Source: Macrocybe gigantea
Taxonomy: Eukaryota; Basidiomycota; Agaricomycetes; Agaricales; Callistosporiaceae
Assembly (NCBI GenBank): GCA_011319805.1
Contig: SJRY01000080.1
Location: forward strand, 186,001 to 250,000
Length of the DNA: 64,000 nt
Direction: 5' to 3'
Shown here piece after piece: positions 45,946 through 56,704 of the stretch (position 1 is the first letter of the stretch; every line of letters starts with the position of its first letter). The position numbers were made by a program, and so were the translations under genes. Under the pieces are notes generated by a model that worked only from the letters and a program-made list of their open reading frames with translations, was not told where the DNA came from and made no database searches.

Positions 45946-48898
45946 ATGCAGTGCCGTGGCAAGGTCTTTCCAGCCCTATGCTCTGTCTCCTATGTTTCCC
46001 GGTCGGCATCGACTGCTGCGAAACTGAAGGTATGGTTTCAACTGCGTCGAACGTCATTCCGTCTCATTCCGAGTCTCACAGCCTCGCGTATGGGGTGTTA
46101 GCGTCGAGCCCTCAAGCAACAATTTTGCAGCTGGTGTCGGCGTTAACTCATCAGCTTTTGCTCAAGTTGAACCCGGACACGTTTCATCTCCTAGATTGGA
46201 TGCGAAATCCAAATGGCATCCTCGGCGGAAGCCCGCGCCCTTGTCGGATACGGCCTCAACACCGCCAAAGGCTTCAAATTTATCAAGCTTATCGCAGACC
46301 CCGTCTTCCGATGCTCTGAGTAAATGGGCACGTCCGAGGCAGATGGCTCAGCCGCAAAAACGAAATGGCGAAAAATCAAGAAGGAACGTTAGTGCTCCGT
46401 TCCAGGAGATTGCACAACCGAAGCAGGCAGTTAAACAAGACGAACGCCCAGGTGCTAGTCCGCAAAGCAGGGATGCTATCCCAATAGACGTCGTATCCGG
46501 TATCGAAGCAGACGACGTAGACCCAATAGACTCCCGTCAGATTCGTAACGAACGTCGACGTAGGGAAACCAAGTGGAAAAAGCGCATATTCAGTGAAGAC
46601 CAAATGGAGAGCGTGGGCACACGAACGGATAAAGACAAGCTCAGAAAAAAGAAGACCCTGCCGCCCGAAAAACGAGTTCCTGTAGACGTCTACATTCCAA
46701 GCACGGTGTCTCTAGGGACATTAGCTAGGTTGCTTGGAGTTCGGTTAGGTAAAGTCTGCGACGACCATCTTGATTTATCTCGCCCTCAATGCGACTAGAA
46801 CATCTGCAACGGATAATGAGACAAGCTGGGATGTCCGAAGAAGCGCAGTATGATCACGGTATGTCAGAAGTTCGAGCTGCGAAATACTGCTGTTAACAGT
46901 GTCCCATCCCCTCTAGTGCTGACATCCGATTATGCCGTTCTGCTAGCTGAGGAGTTCGGCAAAAATCCTATTGTCAGTGATGAAGCTTCCTTCGATTTGT
47001 ACACACCGTCAGTGTATTTCGATCATCATAACATACATCACACTAAGAATCTGCCTACACCTGCTCCAGGCCTCCACATCCCAATCCATCATCTCTCCCA
47101 GCTCGTCCCCCGGTAGTCACAATTATGGGACACGTAGATCACGGGAAGACGACGCTGCTAGATAAACTGCGCTCATCTTCTGTAGCGAAAGGAGAGGCAG
47201 GTGGCATCACACAGCACATCGGAGCCTTCTCTGTCCCGGTTTTGACATCCGGGAATAGTCCTGATGGACCACGATCGATAACATTCTTGGACACGCCTGG
47301 ACATGCAGCGTTTTCGGCAATGCGTGCTCGTGGGGCTAGTGTCACCGATATCATCGTGCTTGTTGTCGCTGCAGATGATGGCGTCATGCCTCAAACGCGG
47401 GAAGTCATAGAACTCATCAGGAAGGATGACAGTAAACTGGGATTGGTTGTCGCTATTACTAAAGTTGATAAACCTGGCGTTGACATCGTCAGTGCACCCA
47501 TTCTTTCTGTACGAAACATAACTTACCGATGCAATAGGACGCGGTGTATAAAGCTCTTATGGCAGAGAACATACACGTCGAAGCCTTCGGGGGTGACATC
47601 CATCCGTTCAAGTTTCGGGTCTAACAGGTCAGGGGTTGCCGGACTTGGTAGAGACCATATCGGCAATTGCGGAGGTGCAGGACCTCAGAGCGGAAAGCGA
47701 GGGTTCCGTGCACGGCTATGTTATAGAGTCTAAAGTTCACAAAGGACTTGGGCGAGTCGATGCATCCGTGTTTCTGGTACTTACTAATTTTTCCATTGAC
47801 AGGTCTGTAGCCACTGTTCTGGTTCTGCGCGGCAGTCTGGCTACGGGTTCACATATTATCAGTGGTGTAAGCCATGCCAAGGTCCGTTTAATGCATGACT
47901 GCTCTGGTGCACCCATCAAAGCCGCCCACCCTGGAATGGCTGTCACCGTATCCGGCTGGAAATCCCTTCCCAATGCCGGAGACGAAGTTCTTCAAGGTAG
48001 CGAAGCCGAGATCAAGAAAGCCCTTGCCAATCGCATTCGCCGGGCAGACATTGCATCATCTCTTGTTGATGTCGAAGCCATCAACGCTAGCCGGAGGCAG
48101 GAGAGAGAACAGCGGGAACTCGATGCACAGTCAGACAGCAGCCCAAACGAGATCATCAACGGTAATGAAGGACTGAAGGAACTCCGCCTGATTGTCAAAG
48201 CCGATGTAAGTGGTAGTGCAGAAGCAGTAGTTGGTGCCTTGCAGGGCATTGGCAATAAGACTGCAATGACCAAAGTAGTATCTTCGGGTGTTGGGGAAAT
48301 TACTGAGTCGGACGTTATGATGGCGAAAGCCGTCGGAGGTAGGTCATGCTCCGTATGGAAGGCCGATCAGGTACTCACCCATCTAGGTATGATCGTTGGG
48401 TTCTCTGTCCCAACGCCACGGGCCATAGAGTCTCTCGCCGCGAGAAATGGTGTTCCCATTAGCTCATCAAACATCATATACCAGCTTATGGACGACATCA
48501 AAGAGCGGGTAATCAAACTACTCCCCGTCATTACCGAGACCCGAGTGATCGGCGAAGCAACGGTTCTTCAGCTCTTTGATATCCAACTCAAAGCAAAGCA
48601 AAACAAGAAAATTGCCGGTTGTCGCGTTGTCAATGGTGCTTTGGAGAAAGGCAAGTTCGCGAGAGTCATAAGAAACGGAAAGACAATACATGACGGTACG
48701 ATGTCCGTCACTTGCACTCCTTCTAGAGGCCGAAACTATCTACAGGGACTGTGGATACTATGCGCCACTTGAAAAAAAGACGTGATGGAAGTACGTAAAG
48801 GCTTCGAGTGCGGACTGAGTTTTACATCGTTTGACGATTTCCTGGCTGGAGACTTGGTTCAGATGTATGAGCACATAGAAAGACCAGGTGTCTTGTAG
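45946..48898 (+). CDS. IFM1: Mitochondrial translation initiation factor IF-2, with two apparent frameshifts
   Basis: GTPase that places initiator tRNA on the mitochondrial ribosome. The start [20 protein letters not shown] is a presequence. A basic IF2-N-like region follows ([20 protein letters not shown]), then the G domain: [16 protein letters not shown] (G1), [15 protein letters not shown] (G3) and ITKVDKPG (G4). The beta-barrel domains follow ([30 protein letters not shown]). Two breaks need one-base corrections. At 47600-47601 a CC should be CCC, which restores [15 protein letters not shown]. At 48772-48778 an A7 should be A6, which restores [17 protein letters not shown] through to PGVL and the TAG at 48896-48898. 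Everything else is intact, so sequence error is likelier than decay. It converges with the CHORD gene 51 nt away. Confidence 0.88.
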
Positions 48899-48949
48899 AT
48901 CGATGCATTAGTCGTACACTTGCTTAATTGTATTTATAATCTCTAACGC

Positions 48950-50368
48950 TCATGCTCGAGCAGATTGATTTACGTGGTCCAGAACAAGATCTTTCCCACC
49001 AATAGTTCCAGTGCGACCACCAACGCCGAAGGTTAGACTGATGTTGCCCAAGTCCCTAGTAGGCTTTTCAAGAATCGTCCAGCTCCGCGAGTCCTTCTTC
49101 TGAAGATGCAACTCGACCTGCAAGAATAAACGATTATAAAGTCATGACGCCAGCCTCTTCTGCCAGATGAACTGACCTTGGTTCCGAAAAATTGAACAGT
49201 GGATTCCGCAGGAGTGATTGGTCCAAACAATTCCAGTGTACGAGTGAACCGCCTTGAGTTCGGCAGGTGGATATCGATACCGATCTGGAGTGTGTTGGGC
49301 CGGTCAGTTCAATGCGCAGTCGCAGCGGGAGAATAGACGAAGGCAAAATATCATGTTACCTGAGTCTCGTCGAATTTGATACTGCTTCGTTTTCGATCCG
49401 CTTGTTTAGCAAAGATGGAAACATGGACCTTGTCAAGAGTTTGATAATGATCTATTCGACATTCGACCTTTTCTTCCGCCTGCGGAATTTAACAGCGGAT
49501 TTCAGTCTTGATAGGTGAACAAAAACGCACAGCAACAGGTTTATCTTGTCGCAGAGGCGAGAACACATGTTTGCCAGTTTTGCATCCGGGTATCTTTAAG
49601 AATTCTTCGAATTCCAGTACTCGACGTTTGCAGCAAAGATAACCCTGATCAACGTTACTGTCCGCGGCGATAAGAAAGCAGATTATGCGGACGTGCCTTG
49701 CTGCCTTCTCGGAATATCGGCTGGGGGCTGTAAACTACATGGCTCGTGGCAAATAGCGGGTGACTTACTGGTGCAGGATGGTAGACACATACAGAACCGT
49801 CTCCATGCCTGCTTACCTCGTCGCTCACAAAGGTTACCCCACAGCCGTTTCGTTTGCAGCGTGTCCCTGGTTCCACAAGCACGTTTGGATCATCTTCCTC
49901 TTCAAGGAGCGGGGCGGGCGCAGGCACCACCGCGGCTGCTACGTCGGAAACGACGGCACCGATGGGGCGCGACGTATATGTCTCTGTGCCGGACGTTGAT
50001 TCAGACATTGTCAGCGTATCGACTGTGGAAACAGGTTCAGGCTTTGGCTCGGCCTCCGGAGCATCCGCGCTATGGGATTCGGCCTCTGTGCATCCCTATG
50101 CATACACGATCAGATTGGAAGTGGCGTTGCAGTAAAAAGACGAACAGGGATCTTTATGAATTCATCAAAGTCCAAGACAGGCTTGTTCACATCCGCGCAA
50201 CAAGACCAGGACTTCAGGCCTTCGTGGAATACCTAGCGAAAATATCAACACATCTGGCCCAATCGAACAGACAAGGAAACTCGCTGGAGCCCCAGGATGA
50301 TATATGCATTTCTCATCTGATTGTTCATCGAGGTCTTTACCGCATCCTCTGCGCCTGCAGATCGGCAT
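48950..50368 (-). CDS. CHORD-CS protein (RAR1/CHP1-like Hsp90 co-chaperone)
   Basis: Zinc-binding CHORD protein with a C-terminal CS domain, related to plant RAR1 and animal CHORDC1, which act with Hsp90 and Sgt1. The first CHORD begins at the start ([39 protein letters not shown]). An acidic linker follows, then the second CHORD (GTRCKRNGCGVTF, YHPAPPIFREGSKGYLCCKR, FLKIPGCKTGKHVF). The CS domain carries VSIFAKQADRKRSSIKFDE, then IDIHLPNSRRFTRTLELFG and VELHLQKKDSRSWTILEKP. Two introns have GC donors: 50233-50284 (GCGAGT, phase 0) and 49645-49696 (GCACGT, phase 0). Another, ending at 50145, has GTTCGT. The stop TGA is at 48950-48952. Identity is firm; last-exon borders are approximate. Confidence 0.9.
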
Positions 50369-50478
50369 CGCGAAAGACGAATTATGACGGGTGTGAGTTT
50401 ACAATACAATAGTCTAGTTTATTTAGTGATGAGATTAGGTTGCAGTCCAGCTTTGTCAGCGGTGCAAGTGTATCAACA

Positions 50479-51837
50479 TCAGCTCAAAGTGCCTCCATAC
50501 GCCTCCCAGACCAGAAATCCGACGCCCCAAGGCCCAACACGGCCAAGGGTTCGTGCAACGGTCATCATCCGCCGCCGACACTGGCCTTCATCTTGATGTT
50601 TAATGTGGCTCTGGGCGTGAACAAAGAATGATGAGATTCCATTGTCATGCAACTTTTGTCTGAGAATTGAAAGTATCGTAAGATTCTTTCCGTCATGAGT
50701 GAGTCTGTGGACGTGGACCGTGTGTCTGGCGATGTCCCACGGCGTGCTCACTGACTCATATGCAAGACCGGCCACGACCTTCGGGAACGCACAGAAAACG
50801 GTTAGTCCAGGAACCGAATCGTATCTTCGACTCTCACCCCGCCTGCGATGAGTGTCATTCCATGAAACATCCGAGGGTATAATTGACCCCATGAAGTGTC
50901 GTTTCCTTTTCTTGCATTCCATATTGAAAGCATCTGTTCAGATTTTGCCCTTGCTTCTAGAGCAATGCTTCGCGTGACCTCGAACAGGGCAAAAACACAG
51001 CGAATCCTTGATAGGTTACATCAAGATCTGGAAAACGGGTACCGGGCGGAGGAAGAAACATACCGGCCATGTCTTTGCATACGCCCCAGCCCCAACCATT
51101 CCATCCTCGTCCGGCCATGTCCCCGACCTCCTTCATCCAAGTTCTCAATTGACGAATGTCCTCGATGTCATCCCTCCGTGTGTTCATCATAGACTTAGTT
51201 CCAAGAAAGACTTCTTTCCAGGCTTTGGACCATGAAGCCCCTCCAGAGCCTCCTTCGAGGATTAGACGCACGTTTTCAGCGGGAGCAGCGACCAGTGCTT
51301 GCATGCCGCCAGCAAGAGCGCCTCCCATGGCAGCAGAGAACACAGGATGATGCTTTCCTGCGTTTGATTCCGATATCATCGCGACCTGTGAGTATGTCGT
51401 CCAAAGGACGGTGCCCAGAACTGCGTTGACCAGCATCGGGGGGAGGAAATGCTTGGGTATAACAACGAACTAGATGCATATTAGATTAGCCCCTTTGCAT
51501 TGAAGCATGCCGAGGACAGTCATCCGTACTCCTTGTGCCTTGACCAAGGTAAATACATAGTGCGGGGTGAGCGATGCTCCGTGTTGTGTGGCAAGGCTGC
51601 GCAGAGTCTGCCATCCACTGACTGTTCTCTCTTCAGACAATACAACTTGTTTGTGACGGAAAATATCAAACCTTTGGATGGTCGGAAGAGTCGTACAGGT
51701 CGAGAAAAGTAAAGAGCGAGACTGCGCGTGAGTGTCCGGGCGACTGCGGCTTGCACATTGGCGTGTCGATCCTCTGGTCTCTCGATCAACAGGCTGTTCG
51801 TTAGCAATGTGAAATGGACGAACTGTTTTGAGTTGAC
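50479..51837 (-). CDS. Mitochondrial-carrier-like membrane protein, uncharacterised fungal type
   Basis: Fits the mitochondrial carrier fold, but the classical PxD/ExxK signatures are weak, so transport function is unproven. Recovered segments are LTNSLLIERPEDRHANVQAA and LALYFSRPVRLFRPSK, then VSGWQTLRSLATQHGASL, FVVIPKHFLPPMLVNAVLG and GALAGGMQALVAAPAENVRL (a carrier-like helix and Px-region). The C-terminal half contains GLTVFCAFPKVVAGLAYESV and ends GVGFLVWEAYGGTLS. Four or more introns interrupt it. The first firm exon begins after TGCTAG at 51838. An upstream in-frame piece (FASTFQLHLPKFFIL near 51894-51945) splices well to it but has no ATG in frame, so the start is unresolved. It is tandem to the CHORD gene. 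Confidence 0.68.
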
Positions 51838-52168
51838 CTAGCATCGCTGAGGGCATCCGACATCCAGGAATCTAAGGAAAAGGATGCATGCACCAGGATG
51901 AAAAATTTCGGCAAGTGCAGCTGGAAGGTCGAAGCAAACGCTGGATGCCGGGAGTCACATTATGTATGTGCGGTTGGTCTGAATGTAAAAATTGTTAGCT
52001 ACCAATTCAGACTTGACTAGACGGCATCAAACAGAGAGCCGTCATTCCTATCGTAAGAAGAGCCCCCTTCTTCAACAAAATGTACATATACGAATTGCAT
52101 TGACGGTAATTACCGGCCGAAATGTTAAGCTTCGAATCAGGCCTCATACAGGTCTTCATGCCATACCT
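51838..52168. other. Unresolved 5' end of carrier gene and divergent spacer
   Basis: 331 nt between the firm carrier exon and the dioxygenase start. It contains the probable carrier upstream exon (about 51894-51950) and the promoters of both genes. No other gene is supported. Confidence 0.4.
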
Positions 52169-53113
52169 ATGTACTCCCATGCCGCCCGACGAATGGCTCG
52201 ATGCGTACAGCTGCCAAGTCGTGCTGCACAGGTTCACCTCTTCCGTCGAAGCTACACTGTGTCGGGTATCGCGGTCAGAGAGCAGTATCACGACGATTTC
52301 AAGTTCTGGCCGTCCTTCTTCTCTCCGGCTGAACAGCGCATTGTGCTTGCTGCCGCACTTTTGAAGCTCGACGGCAGTGAGAGCAAGAAACACCGCCAAA
52401 GAAGAAAAGTGTATGTTGGCAATCGGGCTTCTTCCTCGGCAGTTACAGATCTTTTTTTTCCGGATGAATATTATGATTTTCATGAAGTAAGTGTCAGCAT
52501 CTACAGGGGCCGCGTCAGGCCACTTATACTTCTAGGGCCACTATGATGGCGTTATCCACCATTATCGTGAAATGCACCTCACTTCGTGGCCGGAGGCTGA
52601 AATTGGAGGGTTGCGGCCCGTCCTCGACCGGCTTTACTCGTTGTGTCCTGCCCAAGACACGCAAACGCACCTTCTTCACCTAGCGTCTCATGGGGAAATC
52701 CTTCCGCATATAGATAACATTCATGCCAGTGGCTCTTGGATCCTCGGACTCAGTTTGGGTTCCGAATGGACCCTCAAATTGGAGAATTCGCAACTAGGCG
52801 ACTCGTTTCGACTAACTCTACCCTCCGGAAGCGTTTATCTTCAAAGGTTAAAATTCCTTTTCTGGTACACACAGAAGAGTGACTCTGTTTTTCATCGCTA
52901 TGACTAGGAACAGATTGCGATATGACTATAAACATTCAGTCTTCGCGCCGAACATGGCGAGCATGCCAAATGGTCAACGACTGAGTGTAATAGTTAGGGT
53001 TCGTTTGTCTTGACTCGACCTTCGGCTGTGCATGACCCGAGCTCTTTATGTTACAGGATCTTCCGGCCAAGTCCGATGGGAACTTAACCTACATGTCGCC
53101 CCGTGGAAATTAA
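52169..53113 (+). CDS. ALKBH7-like Fe(II)/2-oxoglutarate dioxygenase, probably mitochondrial
   Basis: AlkB-family oxygenase closest in pattern to ALKBH7, a mitochondrial member without DNA-repair role. Four exons close in frame: 52169-52486, 52536-52846, 52908-52998 and 53057-53113, for 258 residues. A second ATG is at 52193. The N-terminus (MYSHAARRMARCVQLPSRAA) looks like a presequence. The body has FWPSFFSPAEQRIV. The HxD iron site is in HIDNIHASGSWILGLSLGSE, the distal His in YDYKHSVF and the Rx5R motif in GQRLSVIVRDLP. The last two introns have donors GTTAAA and GTTCGT. They are supported because without them the protein stops before the conserved motifs. The stop is TAA at 53111-53113. 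Confidence 0.85.
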
Positions 53114-54013
53114 ACGAGCATCATTTGATTATGCAGACCCATCGGGTGATACCAAGAATACTTGATGAACACATGCCTGACGTTCTAAAAACTCTACTGA
53201 ATCGAAGCCTTGTCTGGGACTTTCAGGCACGGTTATCAATTATCGCACTTACAACGTCACTTGATGGAATCCCTTGCATCATCAAGGCTTAAAAAGATAA
53301 CATCCTGGTATGACCTTCAGTCCTTTCAGCGGCCTTTTGCGATTACCGTTGCATCCGGTGGCTGCCACTTGCGGACACTAGTCTTCTATGCCGTCGGTGG
53401 GATGCGGAAAATGAATTGACCCGCGGGCGGGCACTTTTACGTGGTAGTGCAGGAACATATTTCTGCTGCGGGCAGATGTCAGTTCCTCAAGACTTGTATT
53501 TCTCGTGTGCAAGACTTATCCTGCATTTGATTTTTCCCCTAAATTTAGACGATCTTGGAGTGAAAGAGATTATTTCTTGAATTTGATGCACGATGATCTT
53601 CCCCGAGCTCGATCATTGTTGGAGGAAAAGGCATCTCATCACAATGTAACCCCGAATTTACGCCTTCTGATCATTCCTTACAGGGACATGGGTCAACATG
53701 AGGCTTCTGGGGGACAAAGGCATATCACCACTTCTAAACGTTCCGTACCGGATTCGTAAAACAGCAAGCTTCTTGGTTCTAAAAGAGACTTCGACGGAGC
53801 GTCTAAGGAAATCTAACAAACAACAAGCGAATAAATACAGTCTAGTAGAATAAAATACACTGTCAATGCCTCATAATCGATACAGTGGAATCCGTGAGTG
53901 ATACGCCCGGTGAAGAATGGTGTCCGTCAATGATCTATCCTCTATGCTATTAAATTGAGCGCTAGGTTACTTTTGTAATGCCGGCGGCACTGTCAGACAA
54001 GGCAATCAACGAC
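53114..54013. other. 900-nt stretch without a supportable gene; weak coding-like patches
   Basis: Two plus-strand open frames look partly coding: 53322-53580 (reading RWLPLADTSLLCRRWDAEN) and 53505-53759 (reading DDLPRARSLLEEKASHHN). I could not join them to a start by splicing and do not recognise either. The 53760-54010 part is AT-rich. The stretch could be a decayed gene or an orphan gene. Confidence 0.35.
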
Positions 54014-54307
54014 CTATAACATATATTGCTGGACTTTCTGAACATACGGTAAACTGACGATCTTGCCGTTGTCATCTTTGATCACTAGGACCTGCGTCCC
54101 CTTGGCCGATGAAAGACGTGTCGGTTACGCGATGACCTGGAGAATAGAGTTGGCTCACATCTGGCATACGGCTCGTCGATTGCACTGTGCCATAGACAAT
54201 CTGGGCATTGGACGCCCAGAAAAAAACCCGTGTTCCAGCCTAAATAGTTATGTAAGTTCTGAGCATAGTGGTAGAAGTGCGTAAAACTGTACAGGGAATG
54301 CGTTCAT
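54014..54307 (-). CDS. Small conserved-looking protein, 60 residues, unknown
   Basis: Three exons on the minus strand (54293-54307, 54159-54239, 54014-54100) are separated by introns of 53 and 58 nt, all phase 0 with GT-AG ends. They encode 60 residues. The protein starts MNAFPAGTRVFFWASNAQ and continues IVYGTVQSTSRMPDGTQVLV, then IKDDNGKIVSLPYVQKVQ. The pattern is a small beta barrel: a basic or aromatic strand, Y-G-T-V, a D-G-T turn, then a hydrophobic strand. It recalls KOW/Tudor-like folds but I cannot assign a family. The first exon is only five codons. Exact phase closure and the protein-like composition support it. It is tandem to the next unknown gene. Confidence 0.62.
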
Positions 54308-54579
54308 AGCCAAAATACCAGGCACAAGCAGGTTTCCTGCAGTGTTGCATTCTCAGTCCTGCTGACCCTGGCCTTTTATAAGTAGGCAGAACAGATCAGA
54401 ACTTAGCGAAAGACGCGTATTGTGAAAAGAAGAAAGATCGAGAAGTGAATCATTTTTTGACGGAATCAGTGGCATAATCGTCAAGCAGGTGAAATGAATG
54501 CAAATTTCCTGTGAAAGCGCGGACGATGTTCAACGGCATGTATTGTGATCTCGTCGGAAAGATGGGAAGGGACGAACCG

Positions 54580-55103
54580 TCATTTCGTTCTAGCTCCAGA
54601 TCGACCGAACGCGCGTGTTGTTGTACTAAACCTGGTCAGTGAAATCGAAATCTTCGCTGTTTCGGAATAGAATAACATTGTAGGAAATTGCGCAGGGAGC
54701 ATGTCTGCAAAACTGTCGAACAAGGGCACGGGTTGATGTGAAGGATCTACGTAATCAACACGCGAGGTGGCAGGTCGATCCTGCAGAATGGCTAAGTTCA
54801 TGAGCATGTGCGTCTCAGAGACACGCACAAAGGGCACCGTTTTAATTCCATGCTTCGATCATACAGACTCAAATATTTCTAATATCCCTCAGCCGAAGGG
54901 AAGAGGGGCCCTTTGATCCTCGGAGCGCGAGTTGCTTCAGAAATGTGAGGCAAAGCCTCTGTGCCGGCCGTTGTAACCGGCCCTAGACTATTATTTCGTA
55001 GCCGACGTGGTCCAAAACTAACCTGCAGATGCAGGACATCTCCTTCATTTACGATATGCGCAGTGAGTAAAGACCATTGGATATTGTTCCGCTTAACAGA
55101 CAT
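54580..55103 (-). CDS. Putative 93-residue protein, unknown
   Basis: Exon 1 is 55023-55103 (MSVKRNNIQWSLLTAHIVNE, then GDVLHLQ) with a GTTAGT donor. Exon 2 is 54580-54780 (DRPATSRVDYVDPSHQPVPL, then FDSFADMLPAQFP and a Ser/Thr/Arg tail). They join in phase 0 across a 241-nt intron, long for this window. A smaller unrecognised exon may lie within it. I do not know the family. The gene is divergent from LST8 with 96 nt between starts. The C-terminal end could also extend past 54580 by another splice. Confidence 0.4.
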
Positions 55104-55199
55104 GATTCTGCCTAGGTTGGGATGTGTATGACGTTGTTAGATGAACAGAAGCTAGGCAAACACTACAACACTAAGATCAGTGACCACACTTCATCGACA
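55104..55199. promoter_or_regulatory. Bidirectional promoter, unknown gene and LST8
   Basis: A 96-nt spacer between divergent starts. If LST8 begins earlier (an in-frame ATG lies at 55122) the overlap is even tighter. Position alone supports the call. Confidence 0.3.
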
Positions 55200-56704
55200 A
55201 TGCCTGCACCAACAACCCCCTCGAAAAACACATCAGCTTCTCGTCATGATATGTCGGTTATCCTAGTAACAGGCTCATACGACCATGAAATTAGGTTTTG
55301 GGAGGCTTGGAGCGGTATATGTTCCAGAACGATTGCTCGTACAGGCGAAACAGGCGTGAGCGAAGTTTCCGACGAAAGTATACCGATTCGTTTCTATCAA
55401 TAGAATAAAATAGCAGGTTAATCGACTCGCAATATCGCCGGAGTGAGCAACGTTGGCCTAATAGTTTCTCTGCATTCCTGATCTCCAAGTCACAGCAAAC
55501 GGCTTCTTGCCGCGGCGATCCACAAGAAGGTGAACATCTATGAGGTCGCCAGCACATCCTCCGATCCGGTGAGTCGTTATTCGGCATTCCAAGGTGTCCC
55601 TCGCTAAGGGATGTAAGCTCGTAACATTCGAAGGCCACACGATGAATGTCACGTCGGTCTCCTTCCACAATGAGGGGAAGTGGCTGGTCACCGGTAGTGA
55701 GGACGGCACCATTAAGATTTGGGATCTCCGGTACATTATCACCCTTGGATGAATGGATCAGAATCATACGTTTTAATGAGCCATTAGCAGTTCGCAACTT
55801 CATAGAACCTATGACAACTCATCCCCAGGTATTTGGACGTTGTGTTCTTTACCCACTTACCTCAACAGAACTTTGACAGTCAATGATGTTCTCATACATC
55901 CGAACCAAGGCGAACTTATCTCTTGCGATCAAGGAGGCAGCATTAAACAATGGGATCTCACAGACAATATTTGTTCACATGAACTTGTCAGTTCGCTGAT
56001 CGCACTGATTGACTGGGAAACGCCGTTGACATCACTCCAGACTCCCGCAGGAGATGTTCCAATCAGGTCGGTCACTCTTGCTTTGGATGGATCATTTCTG
56101 GTCGCCGGGAATAACAAGGTAATCTCTTTCTGCTTCACGGTGTGTGACGAGCTCATCTGAGCGCTCATTCAGGGTCAATGCTATGTTTGGAGAGTCAACG
56201 ACGAAAATTCCAATTTGGCACGTTTCCAGGCAGTGACGAGATTTCAGGCGCACAACAAATACTTGACTCGTTGTTTGCTTAGCCCAGATGCGAAGTATGG
56301 CATTGGCGGGCTTTCAATACATGTTTCTGACGTCTACCAGGTATTTGGCCACCTGCTCCGCGGACACGACCATAAAGCTTTGGTCCATCTCGCACAATTA
56401 CGAGTTCAAACACGAGAAGACTCTCGTTGGGCACCAACGTTGGGTCTGGGACTGCGCATTTAGCGCCGATTCAGCATGGCTAGTGACAGGTAATAGGACG
56501 ACGCAAATAATTTCGCTAGTCGTTCACGTTCATTCCAGTTTCATCCGATCATACGGCACGTCTCTGGGAAGTAGCTTCAGGGGAGACTGTCAGGCAATAC
56601 AACGGTCATCACAAAGGTATTTTTTTGGAGCTGTGTAATTTAAAGATCGCTGAGATTGCAAAACAGCGGCTGTTTGCTGTGCTTTACATGATGGAACAAG
56701 CTGA
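55200..56704 (+). CDS. LST8: LST8, WD40 subunit of TOR complexes
   Basis: Seven-bladed WD40 protein that stabilises the TOR kinase in TORC1 and TORC2. Start ATG 55200 ([20 protein letters not shown]). Blades in order: [113 protein letters not shown] and [20 protein letters not shown]. The end is [13 protein letters not shown] with TGA at 56702-56704. About eight introns interrupt it, all GT-AG. The one inside HNEG-to-DLR restores [20 protein letters not shown]. It sits upstream of GLT1, a TOR/nitrogen-regulated pathway gene, but that adjacency may be chance. Confidence 0.93.

Noticed and set aside
47593..47627. 35-nt intron (GTGACA...AACAG) to explain the first mtIF2 break
   Set aside because: It would restore frame but delete the conserved VSGLT segment, and it is shorter than any other intron here. 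A missing C explains the data better.
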